From assembly GCF_025996515.1 (NCBI RefSeq), contig NZ_BLRH01000055.1, positions 1 to 64,000 of the forward strand: a DNA stretch of 64,000 bases, in the 5' to 3' direction. A program made the position numbers and the translations under genes. Each line of letters opens with the position of its first letter. The first letter of the stretch is position 1. Below, in pieces: positions 38,568 through 46,892 of this stretch. Source of the DNA: Rhizohabitans arisaemae. Its GTDB lineage: Bacteria > Actinomycetota > Actinomycetes > Streptosporangiales > Streptosporangiaceae. The notes below the pieces were generated by a model. The model was given only the letters and a program-made list of their open reading frames with translations. It was not told the origin of the DNA and searched no databases.

Positions 38568-38623
38568 GTCTTCGACGGTAGGAACCGGCGCCCGGCGGCG
38601 TCCAACGCGGAGTGCCGATGCGA

Positions 38624-38644
38624 ACCATCGGAGCCGCCGATGGT
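38624..38644. promoter_or_regulatory. Dyad operator between ligJ and its LysR regulator
   Basis: ACCATCGG and CCGATGGT are perfect inverted 8-mers around AGCCG, in the 95-bp gap between the divergent ligJ and LysR starts. Its position 19 bp before the LysR start and 57 bp before ligJ suits a LysR-family activator that also controls its own gene. Confidence 0.65.
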
Positions 38645-38662
38645 ATCGCGTACGCTGCGGGA

Positions 38663-39604
38663 ATGGCGGAGCTCAGGCATTACCGGTACTTCGTGGAAAT
38701 CGCCCAGCGGGGCAGCTTCACCGCGGCGGCCGCCTCGTTGCACGTGACCCAGTCGGCGCTCAGCGAGCAGATCCTCATGCTGGAGCGGCAGCTGGGCTGC
38801 CGGCTCTTCGACCGCGGCCGCCACGGCGCCCGGCTCACCGCGCACGGGGAGGCGCTCTTCGACCAGGCGATGATGCTGCTGAGCGTCGCCAACGAGCTGG
38901 AGCAGTCCGCCAGATCCCTGCAGCGCCACCGGGGCCGCCCGCTCCGCCTGGGGGTCACCATGGGGCCGCTGCTGGTCTGGCTGCCCGAGGTGCTGGCCGG
39001 GCTGACCGGCTCGCCGCAGCGGTACGACATCCGGATCGAGGACATCACCACCGCGGAGATCTTCCTGAAGGTGAGCATCGGCCAGCTGGACCTGGGCATC
39101 GCCAGCCTGGGCGAGGGCGGGCTGGCCGTGGCGCCGGGCACCGGGGTCGAGGTCCACACGCTCTTCGAGGACGACTGGGTGATCATCGTGCCGGACGGGC
39201 ATCCGTTCACCGCCGACGGGGCGGTGCCGCTGTCCGCCCTCCGCGACCAGCGGCTCGTGCTCTTCCCCCGGCAATACTCCCTGCGCACCGTGCTGGACGA
39301 CTTCTTCGCCCGGGCCGGCGTCTCGGTCTCCCCCGCCATCGAGACCGGCTGGCTGGAGATGGCGCTCCGCTTCGTCGAGCTGGGCATGGGCATCACCGTG
39401 GTCCCCCGCGCGGTGACGCTGCTCTACCACAACGTGCACGTCGTGGAGATCGACGAAGCCTACAAGCCGCGCCGCGTCCTCTCCGCCCTGTACCGCTCCG
39501 ACACCCCCCGCCGCAAAACCATCGAAAAACTCCTCCACCTCGCCCGCGAACGCCTCCCCCCACAGGGCACCTGGCCCCCAGAAACGGACCGTTCCACCCC
39601 CTAG
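38663..39604 (+). CDS. LysR-family transcriptional regulator
   Basis: 313 residues. N-terminal winged helix (LRHYRYFVEIAQRGSFTAAAASLHVTQSALSEQI, residues ~4-60) and a co-inducer-binding domain in two lobes (residues ~90-300; LRLGVTMGPLL, FEDDWVIIVPDGHPF, GMGITVVPRAV). Such regulators activate divergent catabolic genes in response to a pathway intermediate; GalR and LigR of the gallate/protocatechuate routes are LysR proteins. ATG 38663 fits the family N-terminus and has GGGA just upstream. An upstream ATG (38612) would overlap the operator. Confidence 0.93.
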   Translation: MAELRHYRYFVEIAQRGSFTAAAASLHVTQSALSEQILMLERQLGCRLFDRGRHGARLTAHGEALFDQAMMLLSVANELEQSARSLQRHRGRPLRLGVTMGPLLVWLPEVLAGLTGSPQRYDIRIEDITTAEIFLKVSIGQLDLGIASLGEGGLAVAPGTGVEVHTLFEDDWVIIVPDGHPFTADGAVPLSALRDQRLVLFPRQYSLRTVLDDFFARAGVSVSPAIETGWLEMALRFVELGMGITVVPRAVTLLYHNVHVVEIDEAYKPRRVLSALYRSDTPRRKTIEKLLHLARERLPPQGTWPPETDRSTP

Positions 39605-39684
39605 CACCGATACGGGCTGCGCCTGGCCGGGAAGAAATAGCCAAAAAGGCCACTGCCGGTAAGCCTGAGTTTCTTACGGGACTT

Positions 39685-39845
39685 CCGGGTTGTGGTGTAA
39701 GCACGGCTGGATCCTAGGTGCTCGACCATTTACGTACGCACTTCTCGCGCCGCGTACTTTGCGGCGCGAGAATGCGCGCGAGGTCTGTGCCGCGCGCTTT
39801 TTGTGCGGCACAGACCTCGCGGTCAATGTTAAAAAATACAGGTCC
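39685..39845 (-). repeat. E element, copy E1
   Basis: A ~160-nt structured repeat in the reverse orientation relative to E2-E4. It contains a perfect 17-bp hairpin (39777-39821, loop GCGCTTTTTGT) and a second perfect 12-bp hairpin (39742-39772, TTCTCGCGCCGC/GCGGCGCGAGAA). Its other end carries the conserved block CCAGCCGTGCTTACACCAC in complement. It contains no open frame with coding character. Confidence 0.8.
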
Positions 39846-39983
39846 TTAAGCTCAACCTCGCTTAAGGCGGTTCGCACGTCCACGGTTGTGACCGGGGGCA
39901 CAGCTACCTGCCCGGCCCAGTATGCGTGGTCGAGGTCACAACCTGGACGTGCGGACCGCCTTAAGAGAAACCACTCTCACAAG

Positions 39984-40142
39984 CCTGTATTTTCTGACAT
40001 TGACCGCGAGGTTCGAGCCGCACAAAAAGCGCGCGGCACGAACCGCGCGCGCATTCTCGCGCCGCAAAAAACGCGGCGCGAGAAGTGCGTACGTAGCGCG
40101 CCCGACCCTAAAATCCAGCCGTACTTACAACCGTGACCCGGG
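39984..40142 (+). repeat. E element, copy E2
   Basis: It begins TATTTTCTGACATTGACCGC and ends in ATCCAGCCGTACTTACAACC plus CCCGGG. The main hairpin (40005-40049) keeps the 17-bp stem and 11-nt loop of E1 with 15 of 17 pairs; two of the differences from E1 are compensatory (C-G to T-A and T-A to C-G). The second hairpin lies at about 40053-40084. E2 lies 75 nt downstream of the last gene of the catabolic block. Confidence 0.8.
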
Positions 40143-40217
40143 AACCCCGCAAGAAACCTCAGGCTTAACGGCTGTGGCTTGCCCCGGCCCATTCTCACAG
40201 GGTGGGCACCTGGGGGA

Positions 40218-41069
40218 TTACAAGTCGAGGCCGAAAAGCCGTACGGCGTTGTGGTACAGCACGTTTTCCAGGGTTTCGTCGGGGAGGCCGAAGGACAGGT
40301 ATCTGTCCACGGTGGCCTGGACCGGGCAGAAGGGGTAGCCGGTGGCGAAGAGGAAGCGGTCCGCCAGGTAGGTGCGCATCGCCAGCACGTAGTCGTGTTC
40401 GCCGGGGAGGCCGGGGAAGTAGACGTCGGGCAGCATCCAGACGTTGGGGCGGCGGAAGGCGACGCCGAGGGCGGCCTGGGCGTGCGGCCACCCCCCGTGC
40501 ACGTTGACCAGCGGCAGGCCGGGGAAGCGGATCGCCACCCGCTCGAAGCGGAGCGGGTCGCTGAAGGACAGGTCGGGCCCGGTCTCCCCGCCGCCCATGA
40601 GCAGGACGGGCAGCCCGGCCGCCAGGCTCGCCTCGTACACCGGGTCGATCCGGGGGTCGTCCACGTAGGCGGGTTCGTCGGCGACGCCGGGTTCCAGGAC
40701 GATCGCCCGGGCGCCGGAGTCGCGGAGCCCGGCCACCGAGTCGGCCGCGCCTTCGGCGAACGGGTCGACGGCGGCGTAGCCGAAGAAGAACCCGGGCCGC
40801 TCCGCGCAGGCGGCGAAAACCGGGGCGTTGCCCTGCCCGCCCCACCACCTGTTGGGGGCCCGGGCGGGTATCCCGGCCCGCACGATACCCGCGGCGGCGC
40901 ACTCGGCGAGGTAGCCGTCTAGGTCCTTCCCCTCCATGGCAGGGGCCGGGGTCCATCCCCGGGCCCGGACGTTGCGAAGGGTCCGCTCCAGATTGACGTA
41001 GGTCCGGTCGGGCAGGAACGCCGCTATCGGCGGCCGGCTGCGCGCGTCGACGATGCGCGGGTCGCTCAC
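40218..41069 (-). CDS. Amidohydrolase-related protein without the N-terminal HxH motif
   Basis: 283 residues of the amidohydrolase-2 (PF04909-like) group: FVFGYAAVDPF-type strand (FFFGYAAVDPFAEG), ARAIVLEPG, GLPVLLMGGGETG, PLVNVHGGWPHAQ, RFLFATGYPF and a C-terminal ENVLYHNAVRLFGL. The N-terminus reads VDARSR where catalytic members have Dx(H)xH, and the strand-8 acid (normally FGTDYP) is replaced by TGYP. Metal binding is therefore doubtful; it may be a degenerate or metal-independent homologue. GTG 41069 overlaps the upstream ATPase stop (GTGA). Last gene of the transporter operon. Confidence 0.78.
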   Translation of the reverse strand: MSDPRIVDARSRPPIAAFLPDRTYVNLERTLRNVRARGWTPAPAMEGKDLDGYLAECAAAGIVRAGIPARAPNRWWGGQGNAPVFAACAERPGFFFGYAAVDPFAEGAADSVAGLRDSGARAIVLEPGVADEPAYVDDPRIDPVYEASLAAGLPVLLMGGGETGPDLSFSDPLRFERVAIRFPGLPLVNVHGGWPHAQAALGVAFRRPNVWMLPDVYFPGLPGEHDYVLAMRTYLADRFLFATGYPFCPVQATVDRYLSFGLPDETLENVLYHNAVRLFGLDL

Positions 41070-42070
41070 CCTGGTCTCCGTTTCTCGGTGCTGAATCGCG
41101 ATGGTCGGGTCTCGGCGACCGTGAGCTCGCCCGCGCGCAGGCAGGCGGAGCTGTGGCCGGCGCCGACCTCGCGCGGGGCGGGGTCGGCGGTGCGGCACGT
41201 GTCGGTCACCAGGGGGCAGCGCGGGGCGAACCGGCACCCGGCGGCGGGCAGTCCCTCCCCGCGGGTCCGCCGTGGACCGGCCGGGCTCGGCCCGGGTTCG
41301 AAGGACGGCGCGGAGTCGATGAGGAGCCGGGTGTACGGATGCCGCGGCGCGGAGCAGACCTGTTCGGCGGGCCCCTGCTCGGCCACGGCCCCGGCGTACA
41401 TCACGACCATGCGGTCGGCGAGGTGGCGGACCACCGGCAGGGAGTGGCCGATGAAGAGCATCGCGGTGCCGTACCGCTCCTGGATCTCCAGGAAGAGGTT
41501 GACGATCTGCGCCTGCACCGAGACGTCCAGCGCGGACACGGCCTCGTCGCAGACGAGCAGGGCCGGTTTCAACGCCAGTGCCCGGGCGATCCCGGCCCGC
41601 TGGGCCTGGCCGCCGGAGATCTGGTGCGGGTACCGGCCGGCCAGCGCGGGGTCCAGGTGGACCGCGCGGAGCAGTTCGGCGACGCGGGCCCGCAGCGCCG
41701 CCCCGCGGGCGACCTTGTGGATGACGAGGGGCTCGGCGATCGACCAGCCGACGGTCTTGCGGCCGTCCATCGCCTGCACACTGTCCTGGAAGACCGCCTG
41801 GACGGCGGCGCGGTAGCCCCGGCCCGATCCGGCCAGCAGCTCGGGAAGCGGCCGCCCGCCGTAAAAGATCTCCCCGGAGTCGGGACGTTCAAGACCGAGG
41901 ACGAGGTCGGCCACGGTGGACTTGCCGGAGCCGGACTCCCCGACCAGGCCGACGATCTCGCCGGGGCCGACGGTGAACGACACGTCCCGGACGGCCTGCA
42001 CCGTACGGGCGCCGGCGATGAAGGTCTTGCGGAGGTTCCGCAGTTCCAGCAGCGGGGTCACATCCGCCAT
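41066..42070 (-). CDS. Oligopeptide-type ABC transporter ATPase (DppF/OppF-like)
   Basis: 334 residues. Walker A GESGSGKST, signature ISGGQAQRAGIARAL, Walker B LLVCDEAVSALDVS, and the C-terminal oligopeptide-transporter extension with a cysteine cluster (CRFAPRCPLVTDTC) near residue 285. It pairs with the other ATPase to drive import through the two permeases. ATG 42070 lies 13 nt inside the end of the upstream ATPase gene. The signature helix FQDSVQAMDGRKTVG differs slightly from the usual FQDPxxSLNPR. Confidence 0.95.
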   Translation of the reverse strand: MADVTPLLELRNLRKTFIAGARTVQAVRDVSFTVGPGEIVGLVGESGSGKSTVADLVLGLERPDSGEIFYGGRPLPELLAGSGRGYRAAVQAVFQDSVQAMDGRKTVGWSIAEPLVIHKVARGAALRARVAELLRAVHLDPALAGRYPHQISGGQAQRAGIARALALKPALLVCDEAVSALDVSVQAQIVNLFLEIQERYGTAMLFIGHSLPVVRHLADRMVVMYAGAVAEQGPAEQVCSAPRHPYTRLLIDSAPSFEPGPSPAGPRRTRGEGLPAAGCRFAPRCPLVTDTCRTADPAPREVGAGHSSACLRAGELTVAETRPSRFSTEKRRPG

Positions 42071-43026
42071 GCGGGTTCCCTCCCCGGCTCCCCGGCGAGA
42101 TGGCACGCCACCTCGATCCCGCCCACCGGGCGCAGGGCGGGCTCCGACGTCCGGCAGCGGTCCTCGGCGCGGGGACAGCGGGGCGCGAACACGCAGCCCG
42201 AGTGTGCGACCGGGCCCTGGGCCATCGCGGGCAGGGGTGTCTTGCGCGGCCCGTCCAGCCGGGGTACGGCCGCGAGCAGCCCCTGCGTGTAGGGGTGGCC
42301 GCGGTGCCGGTAGATCTCCGCGGTGGGTCCCCGCTCCACCGTCCGCCCGCCGTACAGCACCAGGGTGTGCCGGGCCAGGCGGGCCACCACCCCGAGGTCG
42401 TGGCTGATCAGGATCATCGCGAGGTCGCGTTCGGCGCGGAGCTCGTCGAGGATCTCCAGGATCTCGGCCTGCACCGTGGTGTCCAGGGCGCTGGTCGGCT
42501 CGTCGGCGATGAGCAGGCTCGGCTCGGTCACCAGCGCTCCGGCGATCATCGCCCGCTGCAGCATGCCGCCGCTGAACCGGTGCGGGTAGTCGTTCAGCCG
42601 GCTCTCGGGGTCGTGGATCCCGACCCGGCTGAGCAGCGCGACCAACGCGTCCCGGCGCTCGGGCCACCGTCCGGCGGCGCGCAGCCCGTCGACGAGCTGG
42701 GCGCCGATGGTGCGGGTGGGGTTCCAGGAGCCGGACGGGGACTGGAAGACCATGGCGATCCGGCCGGCCCGGAGCCGGCGCAGCTCCTCACGGCCCAGGC
42801 CGAGCAGGTCGCGCCCTTCGAAGGTCATCGTCTCGGCCCGGACGGCGACGGCGGGGCCGAGCAGCCGGCTCACCGCCAGGGCGACGGTGGATTTGCCGCT
42901 CCCGGACTCGCCGACCACGGCCACGGTCGCCCCCGGCTCCAGGTCGAAGCCGACGCCTTCGACGGCGGGGCGGGCGGTGCCGGGGTAGCGGACGGTCAGG
43001 CCGCGCACCGACAGGATCGGGCTCAT
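42058..43026 (-). CDS. Oligopeptide-type ABC transporter ATPase (DppD/OppD-like)
   Basis: 322 residues with Walker A GESGSGKST, Q-loop FQSPSGSWNPT, signature FSGGMLQRAMIAGALV, Walker B LLIADEPTSALD and the C-terminal cysteine-rich extension CVFAPRCPRAEDRC. One of two nucleotide-binding subunits. Both this gene and the permease before it overlap through ATGA. In this family the substrate is set by the binding protein; in this operon it may be an aromatic or N-acyl compound rather than a peptide. Confidence 0.95.
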   Translation of the reverse strand: MSPILSVRGLTVRYPGTARPAVEGVGFDLEPGATVAVVGESGSGKSTVALAVSRLLGPAVAVRAETMTFEGRDLLGLGREELRRLRAGRIAMVFQSPSGSWNPTRTIGAQLVDGLRAAGRWPERRDALVALLSRVGIHDPESRLNDYPHRFSGGMLQRAMIAGALVTEPSLLIADEPTSALDTTVQAEILEILDELRAERDLAMILISHDLGVVARLARHTLVLYGGRTVERGPTAEIYRHRGHPYTQGLLAAVPRLDGPRKTPLPAMAQGPVAHSGCVFAPRCPRAEDRCRTSEPALRPVGGIEVACHLAGEPGREPAWRM

Positions 43027-43865
43027 CGGGTTCCTCCCGCCCGGCGCATCCGATCGCCGAGGGACATGAAGTTCAGCGCGGTCAGGAAGACCACGGCGCC
43101 GGGGAGAACCGCGGCCCACCAGGCGGTGAGGGCGTACTGCTTGGCGTCCGCGATCATCAGGCCCCACTCGGGGGTGGGCGGCTGGGCCCCGAGGCCGAGG
43201 AAGGAGAGGCCGGTCAGCGCGACCAGGGCCTGGCCGAGGTCGAGGGTGTACCGGACGAGCACCGCGTCGTAGGTGTGCGGCACCACGTGCCAGCGCAGGA
43301 TCTGCGGGCCGGAGGCGCCCAGGGTGCGCGCGGCGCGGACGTGCCGGTCCCGGAGCAGCGAGATCACCTGGCCGCGGACCATCCGGGCGTAGCTCGGCCA
43401 CCAGAGCACCGTCAGGGCGACCAGCGCGGCGGTGAGGCCGCGGCCCAGGGAGGCGGCGACGGCCATCGCGAAAACCAGGTAGGGGAAGGCGAGGAACAGG
43501 TCCACGACCCGCATGAGGATCCGGTCGAGGATCCCGCCGGACCAGGCGGCCGCCGCGCCGTACACCACGCCGAACACGGCGGCGACGGTGACCACGATCA
43601 GGGCGGCCCCGATGGAGTTGCGGGCGCCGTACACGACCCGGCTGAAGATGTCGCGGCCGGCGTCGTCGGTGCCGAACAGGTGCCCGGCCCCGGGTGGCCG
43701 GAACCGCTGGGAGACGTCGAGCCGGTAGGGGTCGAGGGGGGCGATCCAGCCGGGGGCGATGAGCAGCACGGCGATCACCAGGACGGTGGCGCCCGCCCAG
43801 AGCTCGGTCGGGGTGGGGCGGCGCCACCCGCCTACCGCGCCGGAGGTGGGCTCCGTCGTGGTCAT
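43023..43865 (-). CDS. ABC transporter permease (DppC-like)
   Basis: 280 residues. An N-terminal helix (ATVLVIAVLLIAPGWI) and the DppC-typical HLFGTDDAGRDIFSRVVYGARNS precede five further helices, with the EAA-type loop RAARTLGASGPQILRWHVVPH that docks the ATPase. ATG 43865 overlaps the DppB stop (ATGA), and its own stop overlaps the next start in the same way. Confidence 0.95.
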   Translation of the reverse strand: MTTTEPTSGAVGGWRRPTPTELWAGATVLVIAVLLIAPGWIAPLDPYRLDVSQRFRPPGAGHLFGTDDAGRDIFSRVVYGARNSIGAALIVVTVAAVFGVVYGAAAAWSGGILDRILMRVVDLFLAFPYLVFAMAVAASLGRGLTAALVALTVLWWPSYARMVRGQVISLLRDRHVRAARTLGASGPQILRWHVVPHTYDAVLVRYTLDLGQALVALTGLSFLGLGAQPPTPEWGLMIADAKQYALTAWWAAVLPGAVVFLTALNFMSLGDRMRRAGGTR

Positions 43866-44893
43866 CGCGCCTCCTTGAGCCGCGGGTCGAGCAGCGGGTA
43901 GATCGCGCCGACCAGCGCGTTGATCAGGACGAAGGCGACCGTGGAGAGGAGGGTGACAGCCATGATCGCGTTGTAGTCGAAGGCGGAGAAGGCGTGGTAG
44001 GCGTAGAGCCCGAGGCCCGGCCAGGAGAAGATCACCTCGATGATCACCACACCGCCGAGGCTCCAGCCGAGCTGGAGGCCGAGCATGGTCACCACCGGGT
44101 TGAGCGCGTTGCGCAGCGCGTCGGCGAAGACGATCCGCCGCTCCTTGACGCCCCGGGCGCGGGCGGTACGGACGTAGGGTCGCCGGAGCTGCTCCTCCAG
44201 CGAGGAGCGCATCAGCGTCATCGCCACCGCGAAATGCGTGACGACCAGGGTGGTCACGGGGAGCGCGAGCGTGCGCAGCGCCTCGCCCACCAGCGTGAGG
44301 TCGCCGGTGAGGGCGGTGTCCACCAGCCCCATCCCGGTCACCCGGGGCACCCCGGTGCCCTCGAAGTCGAAGTTGCCCGCGACCGGGAACCACCGGAGCC
44401 GCCCGGCGAAGACGATCTGCAGCAGGAGCCCCACCCAGAACACCGGTACGGCCACCCCGACCACGGCGCCGAGGCGCAGGAGCAGGGTGTGCGGTCCGCG
44501 GGGCCAGTAGGCCCAGGCGATCCCGGCGAGCACCCCGAGCACCGCGTAGATCAGGGAGGAGACGAGGATCAGCTCCAGGGAGGCGGGCAGCGCGGAGAGC
44601 AGGTCGTCCAGGACGGGTTGCCGGGTCTGCACCGATCGCCCGAGGTCACCGGTGAGCAGGTCACCCAGATAGCGCCCGTACTGCACGATCAGAGGCTGGT
44701 CGAGCCCCATCTCGGCCCGGACCTGCGCCACCTGCTCGGGGCCGGCGTCCAGCCCTGCGGCGAGCCTGGCCGGGTCGGCGGGCACGATCCGGCTGAGCAG
44801 GAACGTGACGGACACCGCGCTCCACACCACCACCAGGATCCAGGCCAACCCGGTGACCGGCTTGAGCAGCCGTCGGGCGACCGGTGGCCGCAT
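43862..44893 (-). CDS. ABC transporter permease (DppB-like)
   Basis: 343 residues with six membrane helices. It has the DppB/OppB features DPARLAAGLDAGPEQVAQVRAEMGLDQPLIVQYGRYL, GDLGRSVQTRQPV, and the ATPase-docking loop RTARARGVKERRIVFADALRNALNP. ATG 44893 is preceded by GGAAGGGAG with 6 nt spacing. It is the first gene after a 356-nt gap, so this part of the block may have its own promoter. Confidence 0.95.
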   Translation of the reverse strand: MRPPVARRLLKPVTGLAWILVVVWSAVSVTFLLSRIVPADPARLAAGLDAGPEQVAQVRAEMGLDQPLIVQYGRYLGDLLTGDLGRSVQTRQPVLDDLLSALPASLELILVSSLIYAVLGVLAGIAWAYWPRGPHTLLLRLGAVVGVAVPVFWVGLLLQIVFAGRLRWFPVAGNFDFEGTGVPRVTGMGLVDTALTGDLTLVGEALRTLALPVTTLVVTHFAVAMTLMRSSLEEQLRRPYVRTARARGVKERRIVFADALRNALNPVVTMLGLQLGWSLGGVVIIEVIFSWPGLGLYAYHAFSAFDYNAIMAVTLLSTVAFVLINALVGAIYPLLDPRLKEAR

Positions 44894-45249
44894 GGCTCGC
44901 TCCCTTCCGCCGCAGCGCGGCACGACCGGCGATGGGTGTGGGTGACGGTGTCGGGCGGGGATGTCCGGCGGAGGGTCGACACCGCCGGGGAGGTCGCTCC
45001 AGGAGCGGGTGACCGGCGGGCTCGGGTGGGTCCGGGCCGTGTTCGGGGCGAGGGCCGGGTGGTTGGGGGATGGGGTGGGCCGAGGGGGTCCCGGGCGAGC
45101 CCGGCGGGAAACGGCCACGTCAGGTGGGGTGGCCGAGCCGATCCGGTCGGCGGTCGCCGGGCCCGGGAGTCCTTTGATCTTTATACGCTAGTCGGGGAGA
45201 AACATCTATCCCATCCGTTTTGTCAATGTAAGTCCTTACTAGCGCGGAT
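44894..45249 (-). promoter_or_regulatory. Leader/promoter region of the transporter genes
   Basis: A 356-nt gene-free gap between the binding-protein stop and dppB. The part near 45170-45245 is clearly more AT-rich than its surroundings. It holds TTGACA on the minus strand (45226-45221), TATAAA (minus, near 45185-45180) and a small perfect palindrome GTAAG-TC-CTTAC (45228-45239). The TTGACA has no good -10 at 17-18 nt, so the exact promoter is not settled. The remaining GC-rich part near 44940-45130 shows nothing. Confidence 0.4.
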
Positions 45250-46824
45250 TCATGCCTGCCGGGTGTAGAAGAACCGGACGAGCACCACGAAGTCGATGGG
45301 TTCGTAGCTGACGGTCCACTTCTTCCGGACGGGCTGGTAGATGTCGGCCGCGGGCAGCCAGATCGCCACCTGGTTCTCGATGATCGACTCCTGGACCTTC
45401 CGCAGCGCCGCCGTCCGCGCGGTCTCGTCCAACGTGCCGCTGATCTCGCCGAGCCCGGCGTCGAGCGCCTTGTCGGAGTGGTAGGCCCAGTTCAGCCCGC
45501 CCTTGTCGGCCCGGGCCGCGGTCGTGTAGTTGCGCAGGATCGAGGTCGGATCCGGGGTGACCATGTTCAGCACCACGAACGACAGGTCGTGCGCGGTCTC
45601 GGGGTTGCCCTGCAGCGAGACCATCTGCGGCCAGGCCACCAGGGTCTGCTTGACGGTGATCCCGAGCGGCTTGAGGTTCTCGGCCAGGAGCGTGCCGAAG
45701 AACTCCTCCCAGGCCAGGCCCTTCAGCCCGAGGTAGCTGATCGTGAACCCGCCCTTGGGGTGGCCCGCCTCGGCGAGCAGCCGCCTGGCCTCCGCCAGGT
45801 TCTGGGAGAACACCGGGAACCGCGGCTCGAACGACACCGTGGACGGCGGCAGCGGGCCGCGCGACTCCTGGGCCCGCCCCTTGAAGTACTCCAGGTATGC
45901 CTTGTAGTCCACCGCGAGGGAGATGGCCTTGCGGACCCGCACGTCGGCGACCGGGCCCTTGGCCGCCAGGTTGAAGAAGACCGTGTTCACGCCGAGCCGC
46001 GGCTGCTCCACCGCCTTGACGTCGGGGCACGCCGCCGCCTGTTCGGTCTGGTCGGTCCCGATGCCGCCGATCATGTCCACCTTGCCCTGGCACATCAGCT
46101 GGACCGCGGTGGTGACGTCGGGGTCGGTGCGCAGGGTGACCTTGGTCGGCGTCCCCGGCTCGAATCTCTGCCAGTAGCCCTCGAAGGCGGTGAGGTTGAT
46201 CGCCTTACCGCGTTCCCAGGAGCCGAGGGTGTACGGCCCGCTGCCCGCCGCGTTGGCCGCGAACCAGTCCTTGGCCCAGGGGTCGGCGTCGGTCCGGTGC
46301 GCCTCCGTCGCCTTCTTGGAGACGATCGGCAGCTTGGGGAGCGAGCCGGGGAAGAAGGCGTCGGGCCGCTTGAGTTTGAAGACCACGGTGTCCGGGGCCG
46401 GTGTCTCCACCGCGTCCACACCCACGAAAAGCGTGGCCGGGCCCTGGTTGATCCCGAGAAGCCGGTCGACGCTGGCCTTGACCACCCCCGAGTCCAGAGC
46501 CGACCCGTCGTGGAATTTCACACCGGTGCGGAGCGTGAGCGTGTAGGTCGTGGCGTCGGCCGAGCCCTCCCACTTCACCGCGAGCGCCGGGCGGACCTTG
46601 GTCCCGCCGGGCTCGTACTCCAGCAGGCCCTCGTAGGCCTGCCTGGCGAAGAGGGCCGCCTCCGACGAGAAGGCCAGGTGGGGGTCGAGTGTCTTGGCCT
46701 CCGCGATGTTGGAGAAGACCGCGGACACGGCGGCGGCCTTCCTCTCACCCGGCGGCGTCACCTGGGTACATCCTGTCAGCGCCACAAGGGCGGCCACCGC
46801 GATGACCACAAGCCGACTCCGCAT
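45250..46824 (-). CDS. ABC transporter substrate-binding lipoprotein (SBP family 5)
   Basis: 524 residues. Lipoprotein signal with lipobox ALTGC at residue 19. Family-5 solute-binding fold (oligopeptide/nickel/dipeptide type): EAKTLDPHLAFSSEA, YTLTLRTGVKFHDGSALDSG, AAGSGPYTLGSWERGKAI and RVRKAISLAVDYKAY. It captures the substrate outside the membrane for the Dpp-like permeases. GGAGGTGA lies 5 nt before ATG 46824. It is between HyuB and the permease genes, so uptake is linked to the catabolic enzymes. Confidence 0.95.
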   Translation of the reverse strand: MRSRLVVIAVAALVALTGCTQVTPPGERKAAAVSAVFSNIAEAKTLDPHLAFSSEAALFARQAYEGLLEYEPGGTKVRPALAVKWEGSADATTYTLTLRTGVKFHDGSALDSGVVKASVDRLLGINQGPATLFVGVDAVETPAPDTVVFKLKRPDAFFPGSLPKLPIVSKKATEAHRTDADPWAKDWFAANAAGSGPYTLGSWERGKAINLTAFEGYWQRFEPGTPTKVTLRTDPDVTTAVQLMCQGKVDMIGGIGTDQTEQAAACPDVKAVEQPRLGVNTVFFNLAAKGPVADVRVRKAISLAVDYKAYLEYFKGRAQESRGPLPPSTVSFEPRFPVFSQNLAEARRLLAEAGHPKGGFTISYLGLKGLAWEEFFGTLLAENLKPLGITVKQTLVAWPQMVSLQGNPETAHDLSFVVLNMVTPDPTSILRNYTTAARADKGGLNWAYHSDKALDAGLGEISGTLDETARTAALRKVQESIIENQVAIWLPAADIYQPVRKKWTVSYEPIDFVVLVRFFYTRQA

Positions 46825-46892
46825 GACGTCACCTCCTAGAGGGGTGTGGGCCGTTGCAGAGTATCCGGTCCCGCTTTATCCGAAATGTCCGG

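Larger units (their letters stand above)
39649..40178. repeat. 530-bp imperfect inverted repeat holding two E elements head to head
   Basis: The outer ends (GCCACTGCCGGTAAGCCTGAG and the complement of CTCAGGCTTAACGGCTGTGGC) and nearly everything between pair with each other. At the centre CTTAAGGCGGTTCGCACGTC (39861-39880, continuing to GTGACC at 39893) faces its near-perfect complement (39934-39965) across a 40-nt gap. Only about 20 bp near 39848-39860 and its counterpart do not match. There is no gene inside. It separates the LysR gene from the 14-gene catabolic block. It could be a fold-back mobile element or a protein/RNA structural site. Confidence 0.85.

Noticed and set aside
39649-40178. 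Long inverted repeat as the ends of an insertion sequence
   Set aside because: No transposase gene lies between or beside the arms, and the arms meet within 40 nt, so there is no room for an IS body. A non-autonomous element remains possible.
39690-40338. Arg-rich frames inside the large inverted repeat
   Set aside because: They read through perfect hairpins, differ between the two arms and have no domain or ribosome binding site.
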